In this document: piece after piece, positions 47,991 through 59,942 of the stretch
Position numbering within the stretch: position 1 is the stretch's first letter
How the letters are laid out: each line of letters opens with the position of its first letter
DNA from: Oenanthe sinensis
Lineage: Eukaryota; Streptophyta; Magnoliopsida; Apiales; Apiaceae
DNA: 64,000 bases
NCBI GenBank assembly: GCA_028671895.1
Contig: CM053802.1
Location: 33,332,201 to 33,396,200 of the forward strand
Reading direction: 5' to 3'
Position numbers and translations under genes: made by a program
Notes under the pieces: generated by a model
Told to the model about the DNA's origin: nothing
The model's input: only the letters and a program-made list of their open reading frames with translations
Database searches by the model: none

Positions 47991-50900
47991 TATGTGCATA
48001 TTTGTTGGAAATTCCATTTGCAAGGAATTCTTAAATGAGTTCACAAGTATTATAATTTTAATATTTAAAGGACCTGTGAATTTATTTGAAATCCAGTACC
48101 TCGTGCTTATTGCTACTAGTTTAATTATCATGTTTACAATGTTATATGCATATGTGGTAGTTAAATTTTCTAGCATAAGTTAGCAGCATAATTATTTGTA
48201 TGTTAAATATTTGATGAGTATTAGTCAATGATATCTTGCATAATTGCTTTGATAGTTTACTCTGATACTTTTAAATATTTTATTACAAATAGTTGTGATA
48301 TTTTTGGTATTAGTGATATTATTTAGAATTTATGTTCTATGTAATTAATGCATATTTTAAAAATCACTAATATTGAAAGCTGAAGTATTTTCTAAGTCAT
48401 GTGTATAAAATTCTCAATATTTTATATATTTAGAAAATATTTCTAAAATATGATTCTATTAGGGAGGAGTTGTAATTAGGATTTCAAGTATTAAATGTCA
48501 ATATTTAAAGGACTTGCGAATTTCTTTTCAACTACTTTCTCGAGCTTACATATATTACTGATAATTGTTATGAGTATAATTGTCATATGCTTGAGTAGCA
48601 ATTAGTAGATATAGTGTGGAAAGTTAAATGCTAATTTTCATTCATATGATTATTTAGTATTTATCTAATGTATTTTATCTTATTAAAATTATTCGATGAG
48701 ATATTAGGAGCATAATTACTTGCTTTTTGAAATTATTGATAATTATCATCTATTGATAGTTTGTTATTGTTTTATTTCAACTATTTGTGATTTTTTTTGT
48801 TAGTGATAATATACATTATTTATCTGAAAATCACTAATAATAAAATTATATCTGTGTTCTTCATCACAAACTCTTCAACTTACTTTTATTTTTTAAAATT
48901 TTCCAAGGAGTTTTTGGTTTTTGTTGTTTTTAGTCATAATACTTGTCGAACAAGAGCAATCGACTTGAGGTAAAGCAGGTAATCTCGATCTTGAGATATT
49001 CTCTAATCAATTGGTATTAAATAATTACAATTGATATATTGAGCTCTCAGTGGCTATAGGACAAGATTAATGGATTTAAAACCTACAATCTCTAATACAG
49101 AATATAGAACCACATACACTCAAATAGATAGAACTTCATATACTTAACCCCTGAAAAGAAAACTATTCTCAACTAAAGAGGGTGAGTGAGTAAGTGCTTG
49201 TAGTGCACTGGAAAAGGAAGTATCTATGAGTGAACCAGCATCACTACTTCTAGTTAGAAGGAGAAATTGAAACCAAGACAACTGCTAACTAATTTATATC
49301 CTCTCAAAAGGATATAGATTTGTAAATGTTAAAACAATAACTAGGTTCGTTCTCTTAACATGATGAGTCTATTGAATTTGGCCTGACAGCGAAGGCCATT
49401 TTAAAGAGTCAACTTCATCTAGACATTTTCAAACACTGCAAATCATAAATGTATATGTTGAAATGCACTGTAAGGATTGTCACATACTAAGGATGAATTG
49501 ACAGAAACAATTATTCTAACTTCCATATCAAGGAAGAAATGATGATTGATGCTTTTGACTTAATCAACTGCCTTTACAGGCATACGAGAGAAATATGGAT
49601 TATCAACTACGATACGTTACAGAATCAAACATATCGTCCCTCCAAGGTGGAAAATACATGGCTCTCACATGGGAGATCCCATGTACAGATTAATTTGAGG
49701 ATGAGAGGAAACTTCTTGGTAATAGTTCTTCGGATGAACTAAAAAGGGTATTTAAAACAACATGCCTTCACAGGCGTCAAGAGGAAACTTGGATCAATTG
49801 CTATATTATAGATCCTTGTCTCCCTCCTCAGATGGAACATATCTGGATTCCTAGCACAAGAGATCATCTTAGATGATCAGCAACTCATTGAATTTATTCT
49901 TGAAGCAATCCAGTTACCAAAATCAAATATTTTGATAGATTTAATTAAGGACGGGGATTTACAAAACCCTATTGCACCATCAGTGACCTCTCTTGAAGGG
50001 GCTATGGTGATCTTTCTTACAGGTACAAAATACTATATCATCAGTACTGAGAGAAACAGTGTTTTGACAAAAGAGTGAAATACAAGTGAGAAAATGTAAA
50101 AATATATATTCTATGAGTGAAACACTTAGAGAGTATATGAGCGAAACACTTATCAAATACACAAAGAAAAATTACACATTAGCACAAATACCGAATCTCA
50201 TTCCCAATTCCCTGTTACATAATTCTAATAATTATATTTAAGGGGAGATATAAGGATTCTGGCTACATTGGTGATTTGGAAGACAATTGCAACGGAATTA
50301 CAGGCATGTCACCCTCGATACCTGACTCTAATACTTGGTTATCTAGTCAAAAGTTACTACCTCTTTGTATTCTAACAATTGGTATCTAACATCAAGAAAC
50401 CTACTTCTGAAACACAAGAAATGTTACTCAACTAAGGAAGAGGAAATTTCTTCTATAAGGAATTTCTCAACAAATGGGAATATTTTTTGAACAAATAAAG
50501 GGGGTATATAACAACATGCTTGGATTGGATAGAACTAGTGATTATTTAATAATTCTTCTATTCCATTTGATTTTAGAAAATTCTTTTTTATAGGATAAAC
50601 CGGATTTTCGAAAATGCATAACATGTCATAGTTTGCATTTTTTATATCTGCGATGGTTTAATGCTGAATGTATGCCATATCTGTTGTTACCTCTATTAAA
50701 ATGGTTGAACATGAAAAGTGTTGAGTAATTCACGTAAGGAGAGAATGAATTCACCTTGGGTGAGAAGTGAAGAAAAAAGTTGGCGAAACAGAGGAGAAGT
50801 GGTAAGAAGAGAACAAGACTTCATCCCTGTCATTCTAAGGGGGAGTAGTGATGAGTCTGATAAGTGAAGATGATTTAACTTGAAGATTTGTCTTTAATCT

Positions 50901-51077
50901 TTCATTTCTATACTTATAAAATATAGAAATGTATTATATGATCCAGAAAATATTTTATTATTTACATAGTTTAAAGTTTTATCTATTTCTTATTTGTTAG
51001 TTGACTTATCCTCGAGGAATTTGTGTGTTAAATGTTTAACAACAAATAGGGGAGATTGAAAGTCATATGATAAGACC
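47991..51077 (+). mobile_element. 3' region downstream of SIRE-like pol
   Basis: Three kilobases after RNase H. Some SIRE-group elements carry an envelope-like reading frame here, but I see only short frames broken by stops and cannot support one. Purine-rich runs at 50838-50848 (taagggggagt) and 51046-51058 (aataggggagatt) resemble polypurine tracts. The region ends at the A2 solo LTR. Confidence 0.5.
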
Positions 51078-51082
51078 TATTT

Positions 51083-52383
51083 GTTAGTATTGGTGTCCTA
51101 GAGACAATATTTTTAATGTTTTATTGAAAAAAATTATGTTATGTGATTATTTAATTAATATTTATTATAACTTTATTTACTGCATCATAAATTGAAAGAA
51201 TAATAAATGTCCTTGAAATATTAATACGTAATATATGTCTTTAAGTATGTAACTTAAAAATGAGATTATATGAATAGTATTTTATTCTTAAAATTCCCTA
51301 GTCAAGTATTATTATTTAAGGACAATAATAATGCAATAAAACTAGTATGTTTGTTGACAGATGACCACATCTCGTTGATCATAGGTATGGTGACACTAAA
51401 GTCAAGAACATAAGTGTATGTATCAATACATGACACTGGAAAGACCCGCCGTGAGATGCTACATATTAATAAGTGTCATAAGAAATCTCACAGTGATAAT
51501 GATGTAATGATCCTCTGACTTGAAATCATTATATTTATATACGATAATTAATATACTTTGATTACACTCAAAGTTATCTTTAACCGGGTAATTATAAAGA
51601 TGGACATTGGGTATACTATGAATCGTATGAGGAATATGAATGATAGATATAGGATTTAACCCTCCAATTCTAGGAGTGATATTATTGGCCTCTTGATTAA
51701 GTGAGACTATGAAATGCATGGTCATGCTCAAATATTGATTTGTTTAAATAGTCTACTCATTGATCAAGGAAACCAAGATTAAACGTTGAAGAGGATGACA
51801 CTATACATGCCTCACGTTTGATCTATAATATAAGGTTAAAGGTATTATATTACATGGAACATTATTCACGAAAGGTTTAATTTAATCACCAATTATTATT
51901 GTTACTTGGGTAGCAACGATGTATTACTAGATGCCACTGATTGTTTATAATTTTATTATTAGATAATAAAATTATTGTCAACGTAATAATAACCTAAAGG
52001 GTCATATACAAAGAATGTCAAAAGGAGGTTTATTTAAATTATGAATTTAGATATATTATTGTTTATTCGAATTTAATTATTGAATTATTTAAGTGAGACT
52101 TGATTAATTATATTAGAATTCAGATTTAATAAGAATTATTATTAATTCGAATTTAATCATTGAATTAATTAAATGAGACTTGATTAATTATATAAGAATT
52201 CAGATTTAATAATAATAATAACCCAAAATCATAATGGGTTTTAGAAACCACAAGGATTAAGGTTAGGCCCAAAATCTATATCTCCCCTTTATATATATAA
52301 TGATGTATAGTATTAGGGTTAATCATCAGATTTCGTTTTTAGAGAAAAACCATAGCTGCTCAACATCAAGAGAGGCTAGAGAA

Positions 52384-52428
<45 letters not shown>

Positions 52429-52693
52429 AGCAATTCGGCTAGTACCGACTCCGGTGATCGTAGGATGATTAGGCATTCATGTGGACTTCTTTGAAGAGAA
52501 GATCTTTGCAACAAAGGGCTGCTGTGATTCATCTCTTCTGGACCTCCATTAAACAGCATACGGAAAGCTTTGGTAAGGTACAAACTTCTTCACCATAACC
52601 ATCCAAAGTTATACATGGATCCTGCGATAGGGTTTCATTTTTTTTTATTATTTTACGTTATATCCGCTGCGTTTTCATGCCCAAAACCCTTCA
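51083..52693 (+). mobile_element. Solo A2-type copia LTR
   Basis: A diverged relative of the A LTR, 1611 bp, from TGTTAGTATTGGTGTCC to AAAACCCTTCA. A perfect duplication ctatt lies at 51078-51082 and 52694-52698. No primer site or internal region. A (GA)n run lies near its end. Confidence 0.9.
52373..52424. repeat. (GA)n microsatellite
   Basis: gagagaaagagagaaa followed by a pure GA run inside the A2 LTR; it produces misleading Arg/Glu open frames on both strands. Confidence 0.9.
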
Positions 52694-52698
52694 CTATT

Positions 52699-53133
52699 TG
52701 TAATTATGAGATGACAACTCAACTCAAATTAGAAAAGGGAAGTAAATAATAAATATTGAAAAAGGAATCAAGACGAAGAATGTCAACAGGACACGAAGAA
52801 TCAGAATATCAGAAGAATTCTTAGAAGACTGGTACTCAACACTAGAAGAAGTTCATTTATATGTTCAAGCATTGGTATAAAATAAAATAGTAGTATCTCA
52901 AGGAGTTCAGAAGATACAGAAGGTTTTAAGTGCCTACTATAGAAAGATTCCAGAAGAAGAAAATTATAAAGAAAAAACAAAAAGAAGACAAGACAAGACA
53001 AGACAAGATATAAAGACCACTATAGCAGAAATGATAATCAACATTGTAGTTAGTCATCCGTGAACCAGACCAGTGCACAGGATGTCAAAAATGTCAGTGA
53101 AGATTCGTCATCAAAAAGTTCAAGTAGTTAGAA
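52699..53133 (+). mobile_element. SIRE-like LTR start (C'), truncated
   Basis: It starts TGTAATTATGAGATGACAAC and then tcaactc, matching the starts of LTR D and E, and shares the agaagttcatt...atgttcaa block (52847-52870). It is cut by gypsy LTR F. It does not match the C 5' LTR at 16691, so it is not a clear partner of C. It includes (gacaa)n at about 52985-53008. Confidence 0.6.
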
Positions 53134-55574
53134 TGTAACGATTGAGGTATTTGTATATATTTAATTGATATGAGTTATAATATTTTGGTGCTCCAATGTG
53201 ATAAGATGTGGTATGTGGTCATTTTATATGTCTAGTTGACTGCCTGTTTGATCACAATGTGCTTAAGTGCTTTATTAAAGTGATTAATTGATTTCGTATG
53301 CTAAATTGATTAACTATTTATTTTTTATAAAATTATAGGTGTGTCCAATAATTATGAAATTTTATATGTGGCTTCTATGTGATTTTATAGACTTTCTAAA
53401 AATGGTTGTGTGATTAAATTCAGTTACAATGTTTTTATATGATTTTCTCAGTCTTATTTTATCTTGAAAATATTTCTCTTCTAAATTCCATATTTAATAT
53501 GATTATTTATGTGCTACGTGCCTGCCAGCGTATAATTGATTGATTAGTAGAGTATGTCTACAGTATGTTATTATATATATGTTAAGGGGTTATATTAACG
53601 AAAGGGTAGAATAGCTAGACGTTAAAGAGAACGTCGAGAGTGTATAAGATTCTGATATGGTACTATTTATGTGTAGCTACAAAGGACGTTGAGGTGAAAG
53701 CCAAAGGGAAGGAAAAAGTAGAAAGTTAGAGTTGGTGTAGTGAGATCTACCTGTTCAGCAGCCGTAGCAATCATTTTGAGGCAAGTAACTACTGCCTAAT
53801 CTCTTTAAACTTAAGAAGTATTTTATGAACTGTTTTATGACCCTGCGACTATTTTACGTTATCTCAACTGTTTTAAGTTATAGCCTGCCTTACTTTAACT
53901 GCTTACTTAAATTGCAACCTTATACCAGTTTTGATTGTACCTTAAACTTTTCAATCCCTGAACTGCTACTGACAGCTTATAAACTATTTTTAAAATCTTA
54001 AACCATTAACCTTAAGTTGTGACTTATGTTTCACCATTTCCTTAACTGTGTTTATTTGAACTTTAACCATGAGAAATATCCTATTGCTATTGCCTAACTA
54101 CTATTTTAATCAGATGCTTTATAACTATTTTCAAAACCTATTATTATACCTGTGAAATTGACCCTACAACCTGACTTTACTACTATAACATGATTTTGAT
54201 CCCTAGTTTATGATTTCTGCTTACTTTACTACAACAGAGACTTGTGTTGAAACTTATCTTGGAATAAAATTTACCTTTGACTCGTGACTTTTAAAATGGA
54301 TTTAAATATGAAATCCGACTTTTAAGAAGTCTTTTTTATCAAATGATTTGGTAACTTTTAAAAAGAAATGGTGTTGATATTATAGGAATTCCGATCAAAA
54401 TGGTTTTTGCGGATTCCTATAGGTTGGAGGCGTGAGAGGCCGAGTGACGCCGGTCCTGCACTTTTTATGTGAAGACTATAATGAGATAGTCAATGGCTAT
54501 AATGAGATAGCCCAAGGCCAATGGCAATAAGTGCCTTTATGCGTACTCCTTATGTCTAGAGGGACTTCGGTCCGTTATGGGGACTTTACGTGGCTGATCA
54601 CCCGTATTGTCCGGCGTTGTGAGAAAACTCCAATCAAAATGATTTGATTTTAATAAGAAAGAGTCCTAATGAAAGGACAGTTTTATGAAACGATTTGGAA
54701 AATAATATCCTAATGAAAGGATAGTTTTACAAGAAGGATTTTTGAAATGATTAGTAATGAATTTTGGAAATGCCTTACAGTACCCTGCTTTATTTAGCCT
54801 AGAACTGTCAGATATATCTTAATTTTGACTTCATTTCATTTATTGTACATTGCTTCCTGTTATCCATCTAACCCCTGCGAAGTATTCTTAAACATTGAAA
54901 TGATTATTTCTAGAAGTTTCTTAAAACCTTTTACCCAGATAATTAAAAACATTAACCCTGTAATGAATTTTTCAAATACTTGTGCTTCTAGCAGTAAAAC
55001 CATGAAAGAAAGTCTTTCGTATAATGAATACTAAGACTGGAAATTGTGGAGTATAATTATGGGACAATGATGTCCGGGAATGATTTTCAAGCATGATTTT
55101 GAGAAAAGATTTCTAAATCTTATATAATATTGTAAAACTGTTTTAACCTGTATGGTTACTTGCTGAGCTTTTGTGGCTCATTCTTTTATTTTCTAACCTC
55201 TACAGCTTTTGAGAATCATGGTACGTATTAAGCAAACTGCCAGGAAGAACATGTCTTACATGAATTATGCTAGGCTGGCTGAGATTGAACAGGTAAGATC
55301 GAGACAGAGTTGAAAGGAAAAGATTTTGCTAAGTCTTGTATTTTGTTAGTAGATTTTGAGATGCTGTAGAAGTTGTAATAATATTATTTTGTTATTATAA
55401 ATGTAAATGTAAATGAATGTAGATGTGTGCTTGTTTCATACCATTACCTTGAAAGGTCCAGGGTAGTAGTCGGGGTCATACATATGCGTATTTTCTGTTA
55501 TTGTTATTTAGGGTGCATGCATATAGAGTGTCAGTGACTCCCCGATCTAGACCCCGGGTCGGGAGGGCATCACA
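53134..55574 (+). mobile_element. 5' LTR of gypsy element F
   Basis: It runs from TGTAACGATTGAGG to GGGCATCACA, about 2.44 kb, with a primer site two bases on. Positions 53495-55480 are repeated with small differences at 61276-63263. The start at 53134 is less certain because the 3' copy lacks the first ~360 bases. The 3' part contains a splice-acceptor-like block (55158-55205) and the first exon of an accessory gene (55218-55292). Confidence 0.85.
55158..55205 (+). promoter_or_regulatory. Conserved splice-acceptor-like block in LTR F
   Basis: acttgctgagc, then gctcattctt, a T-rich run and ctacag, 12 bases before the ATG at 55218. Equivalent blocks occur in LTR H (44504-44553), the F 3' LTR (62938-62986) and LTR G (63621-63672, minus). 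Its conservation across three LTR families suggests an acceptor for an intron within the LTR transcript. Confidence 0.55.
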
Positions 55575-56202
55575 GGTTGGTATCAGAGCTAAAGGTTTTG
55601 GTCACTGAAACAAGCCAGGATTAAGTTAGCAGTAGATCATTTAATAAATAAGAGAGAGTAATATTAAGATTGGATTAGATAACGAAGAGTGATATAGATG
55701 TTAGGATTTCAACTGTAGATTTAAGATGATCTTATCTCCTTTTTGCACTGCATATTATTTTATATTATTGCAGGCTCGTGGCATTTATGAGTTACCACCA
55801 CCCTCTTCTGGTACTTCATCGGATTCTACTACGAATTATGATGATGATGTTATAGTCATTTCTAGTTCCGAGAGTGAGGAGGAGCTGATTCATGATCCCC
55901 CTATTCAGCCTGATTTACCATCAGGGAGTGCCCCACAGTCAGAGAGTGCCCGTGCCCCTATACGCCGTAGGATCTATAGGCCAGCCATTACCCGATCCCA
56001 GTTGCGAGTTCCTGAGCATCCCGTTGAGTGGTGGGAGGAGCGGATTAGAGCCGTGGAGGAAGAAGGTCGTCGGCAGTTAGCAGCTAGAGCCTTCACTGAT
56101 GATGTGGTGGAGCAGGTGAGAGAGTTGACCGATTGGTTAGCAGATTGTTGGTTGGACTCAAGACTGCCCGAGACCGGGACCACCGGGGCGACTAGATGTT
56201 AG
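55218..56202 (+). CDS. Predicted spliced accessory protein with histone H3 tail-like start and SUMO-interaction motif
   Basis: Predicted exon 1 is 55218-55292 and exon 2 is 55774-56202. The donor cag|gtaaga at 55293 and acceptor tattgcag at 55773 keep frame, giving 167 residues. Residues 1-10 are MVRIKQTARK. Histone H3 starts MARTKQTARK, so eight of ten positions agree, including K4, R8 and K9. Residues about 46-60 read DDVIVISSSESEEE, a hydrophobic run followed by acidic and Ser residues, a classic SUMO-interaction pattern. A basic middle (RAPIRRRIYRPAITR) and a helical, acidic C-terminus follow. The predicted intron removes the LTR end and primer site, so this would be a subgenomic product upstream of gag. 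The 3' LTR keeps exon 1 (62999-63073) with R3 changed to P. I do not recognise a named family. Splicing and function are inferred. Confidence 0.6.
55577..55590 (+). promoter_or_regulatory. Primer-binding site of gypsy element F
   Basis: TTGGTATCAGAGCT follows the LTR end and is complementary to initiator tRNA-Met. It lies within the predicted intron of the accessory gene. Confidence 0.93.
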
Positions 56203-56681
56203 GGTGTTTGAGTGCTTAGATAGGACATCTGTTAGAGCCCTCTAGCACACTCGATCAGACTTTATCTCCGCTTTTCATCTCGTACTTCTTTTTTTTTTGT
56301 TATACTTTGACTTGAACTTGTTCTACACTTTAATGTTGATATTCCTCGTATTTATTTATGGTTGTTCTTCAGTTTCCAGTGCCTTCTTATATACCTGTTA
56401 TTTACCCTTCGCACATCTGTCCATAACTGTTTCTTACCTTTATCAGTACCTTGTTTATACCTGTTGTTAACCTTTATGATTGCCTTATTCATACCTGTTG
56501 TGCTAACCTGTTTTCTATAGAACCTTATACCCTTGTTGTACAGGCAACTTATATAGTAATGATGCTATAAGGTTGATTTTAAATGGTGTTTTTAATTTCC
56601 AAATGGTTTTAAAAGTATTTGAATTGTTTACGATATGATATAGTGTATTGCTTAATAAGTTGCTTGTTTTCCCTATAGTAA
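56203..56681 (+). mobile_element. Untranslated interval between accessory gene and gag in F
   Basis: Nothing coding is seen. The sequence is pyrimidine-rich with a run of T at about 56291-56299, and ends in ttgttttccctatag just before the ancestral gag start. That could be a second splice acceptor serving gag. Confidence 0.5.
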
Positions 56682-57839
56682 ATACCGCCAAAGACCAGAA
56701 ACACATCAAATTCATCCCAAAATCGTGATACACAAGATCAACCGCCTATGGACCCCATTGTTGCCCAACTTATCCAGTTGTTACAACAACAGACGACTAT
56801 TTTGACCCAGCAACAACAAAGACCCCCAGTACCCCCAGCGGTCACTTTCAAATCATTTCAAGCGGTTAAACCTCCTGAGTTTAGAGGATCAGTAGACCCG
56901 ATAGAAGCCAAGTCATGGCTTAAAGAGATGGAGAAAGCTTTCCAGTTAGTAAATGTAAGTTAAGACAAGAAGACAGAATATGCAAGTTATTTTCTAAAAG
57001 CTGAAGCTAGTTATTGGTGGGAGTCTACAAAGGTACTACAAGGTGAAGGTGTGATTACATGGGCCCAGTTCACAGAGTTGTTCTTAGAGAAGTATTTTCC
57101 TAGTTTCATGAAGGATCAAATGGAGATTAAATTTTTAGAATTAAAGCAAGGAGGCATGAGTGTGGCAGAATATGAAGCTAAGTTTTCCGAAATGGCCAGG
57201 TTTGTACCAGAATTTGTCAATACTGATGTGAAGAAGGCCAAAAGATTTCAGCAAGGCTTGAGGCCATGGATTAGAAGTAGAGTGGCAGTTTTTGAGCTAC
57301 AGAGCTTTGCTGCAATGGTTCAGAGGGCAATGATTGTGGAAAATGAAACTGATATGTCTCAGAAGGAAAAGGATAACAAGAAGAGGAAGTTTGGGGCTAG
57401 AGAAGAAGGTCAAGGACATAGTAGTTTCAGAAGCAAGTTCAACAAAAGATCGGAAGGTCAGAAAGGTGATTTCCAGCAGTCTAAGAATGGTAACGAAGAA
57501 CGAGGAAGACAGAATAGTAGAGCCCAAGGTTTCAACCAACCAAAGGCAATAAGACAATACGTTCTTGAATGTAAGACTTGTGGAAAGAAGCATTCCGGAG
57601 TATGTAATAAGCCAAATGTTACATGTTTCAAGTGCAACAGGAAGGGACACTATGCTGTGGAATGTAATAGTTAGACTCAGAATCAAAATCAAAAGTCTGG
57701 AATCAAGTGTTACAAGTGTGGCAAGCTAGGCCATATAGCAAGGGAGTGCAAGGAACTTACTCAGCCTACCAATGTTCTCAGGATAGATGGAACTCTGTCG
57801 CAATCTTCAGCACCACAATCTAGAGCAAGAACTTTCAAC
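56682..57839 (+). pseudogene. Gypsy F gag (Tekay-like) with two stops and a lost start codon
   Basis: The frame runs from codon 56682-56684, now ATA followed by PPKTR, the usual gag start context, so the ATG appears lost. The next ATG is 56748. A gag capsid domain of the retrotrans_gag type spans about 56870-57360 (EASYWWES, FLEKYFP, QGGMSVAEYEAKF). A TAA at 56961-56963 interrupts it. Zinc knuckles follow: CFKCNRKGHYAVEC before a TAG at 57672-57674 and CYKCGKLGHIAREC after it. The frame stays the same throughout, so only substitutions have broken it. Gag would form the particle and bind element RNA. Confidence 0.88.
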
Positions 57840-58712
57840 ATGACCCAGAGAGAAGCAATCCAAGATGTGGATGTGATTTCAGGTACACTTTTTGTTAATT
57901 CAGTTCAAGCTAGTGTATTGATTGATTCTGGAGCTACTAAGTCTTTTATATCTCAAGAATTTATTGGTAAATTACAATGTGAAGTTCAACCTTTGGAGCA
58001 AGCCTTAGTTATAGAAGTAGCCAATCAGGCAAAGATTTCAGTGAGTCAAGTTTGTCCTAAGTGTGATATTGAAATAGGCAGTTGTCATTTTCTCGCTAAC
58101 TTGATACCTTTTAAGTTAGGTGAATTTGATGTAATCCTAGGAATGGATTGGTTATCAGAGTATAAGGCTCAGATAGATTGTAGAAATAAGAAGTTAAAAG
58201 TGAAAACCCTAGAAGGTAAGGAAGTTGAATTTCGAGGCACCAGGCAAGTTAAGAAGTTTCTGAATATCATTCAGGCGAAGAGATTTTTGCGTCAAGGATG
58301 TGAGGCTTACTTAGCCTATGTTGTAGATACTGAGAAGAAGCCAATTCAATTAGAGGATGTTCCTATAGTCAATGAATTTCTCGACGTGTTTCCAGATGAA
58401 TTGCCAGGTTTACCTCCCGATAGAGAAATCAAATTTTCTATTGATTTGGCCCCAGGCACCGAGCCGGTTTCTAAAGCTCCATATAGGATGGCGCCAGTTG
58501 AGATGAAAGAGTTGGCAAGTCAAATACAAGATCTTTTAGATAAGGGAGTTATAAGGCCTAGTGTGTCCCCATGGGGAGCACCAGTGTTGTTTGTAAAGAA
58601 GAAAGATGGAAGTATGAGATTGTGTATAAATTATCGAGAGTTAAACAAGTTGACTATCAAGAACAAGTACCCGTTGCCAAGAATCGACGATCTATTTGAC
58701 CAGTTAAAATGA
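57840..58712 (+). pseudogene. Gypsy F protease and RT N-terminal part
   Basis: Continues the gag frame. The aspartic protease motif VLIDSGATKSF is at residues 26-36 of the segment and ILGMDWLSEY near residue 100. RT begins near residue 200 (APYRMAPVEMKELASQI), with SPWGAPVLFVKKKDGS and RLCINYRELN. A TGA at 58710-58712 replaces a Gly-like codon just before AVWFSKIDLRSGYHQ. Key residues are intact on both sides. Chromovirus-type Ty3/gypsy order Gag-PR-RT-RH is clear. Confidence 0.92.
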
Positions 58713-59942
58713 GCCGTATGGTTTTCCAAAATTGACTTAAGGTCCGGGTACCATCAACTCAAAATTAAACCTGAAGATATATCTAAAACAGCGTTCAGAA
58801 CGAGGTATGGACACTATGAATTTTTGGTTATGGCTTTTGGATTGACAAATGCTCCAGCGGCGTTTATGGATTTGATGAACAGAGTTTTTAAGAAGTATTT
58901 GGATAAATTTGTGATTGTATTTATCGACGACATCTTGATATATTCAAAATCGGAGGAAGAACATGTTGATCACTTGAGAATTGCTTTAGAGATTTTAAGA
59001 AAGGAAAAGCTGTATGCAAAGTTTTCTAAATGTGAATTTTGGCTGAAGGAAGTACAATTCTTAGGATATGTTGTCAGCAAGGAAGGCATCAAAGTTGATC
59101 CTGCAAAGATAGAAGCAGTAATGAAGTGGGAAAGACCGAGAACTCCAACAGAAGTAAGAAATTTTCTGGGATTAGCAGGATACTATCGAAGATTTGTTCA
59201 AGATTTTTCGAAGATAGCTACCCCTCTGACCAAGTTGACTAGGAAGAATGAAAAGTTTGTGTGGAATGAAAAGTGTGAAGAAAGTTTCAAAGAACTAAAG
59301 CAAATATTAGTGTATGCACCAGTGTTGGTATTACCTGACGATCAAGGTAATTTTGTTATCTACAGTGACGCTTCTCACAAAGGCTTGGGATGTGTTTTGA
59401 TGCAACACAGAAAGGTAATTGCGTATGCTTCGAGGCAGTTAAGACCTCATGAATTGAAGTATCATACACATGATCTAGAATTAGCTGTTATTGTGTTTGC
59501 ACTGAAGATATGGAAGCACTACTTGTATGGAGAAAAGTGTGAGATTTACACTGATCACAAAAGTTTGAAGTATATCTTTACTCAGAAAGAGCTGAACATG
59601 AGACAGAGAAGATGGTTGGAATTGATTAAAGACTACGACTGTACGATTAACTATCATTCAGGCAAAGCGAATGTTGTAGCAGATGCTTTAAGTAGAAAGG
59701 AAAGATTGAACATAATGGTTTCATCTGAAGAATTGATCAAGGAGTTTGAGAAATTGGAAAAAGAAGTATGTGGTTCTAATTCAGTAGAAGAAATGGTGTA
59801 TACAATGACTTTTCAGCCAGAGCTGTTAGAAAAGATCAAGAGATGTCAAGAACAGATGATGAGTCAAGACAGAGCCAAGTTGACTGGAGAAGAGTTAAGA
59901 AGTCAGAAAGACGATAAAGGAATTTTTAGGTATTCCTCATGA
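58713..59942 (+). pseudogene. Gypsy F RT catalytic part and RNase H
   Basis: The same frame holds FSKIDLRSGYHQ (first catalytic Asp), AFGLTNAPAAFMD, the active-site box FIDDILIYS (58920-58946) and the thumb NFLGLAGYYRRFV. RNase H follows with VIYSDASHKGLG, HDLELAVIVFALK, YTDHKSLKYIF and ADALSRKE. All catalytic acidic residues I can check are intact. A TGA at 59940-59942 ends it where the family usually reads through to the integrase. RT would make cDNA and RNase H would remove template RNA. Confidence 0.93.

Noticed and set aside
47741..48183. Hydrophobic frames of 75-97 codons after RNase H, considered as an envelope-like gene
   Set aside because: The first includes decayed RNase H; the next is AT-driven hydrophobic sequence without a signal peptide pattern or conserved motif. 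Stops follow immediately.
52300..52583. Arg/Glu-rich and Leu/Ser-rich frames on opposite strands
   Set aside because: Produced by the (GA)n microsatellite.
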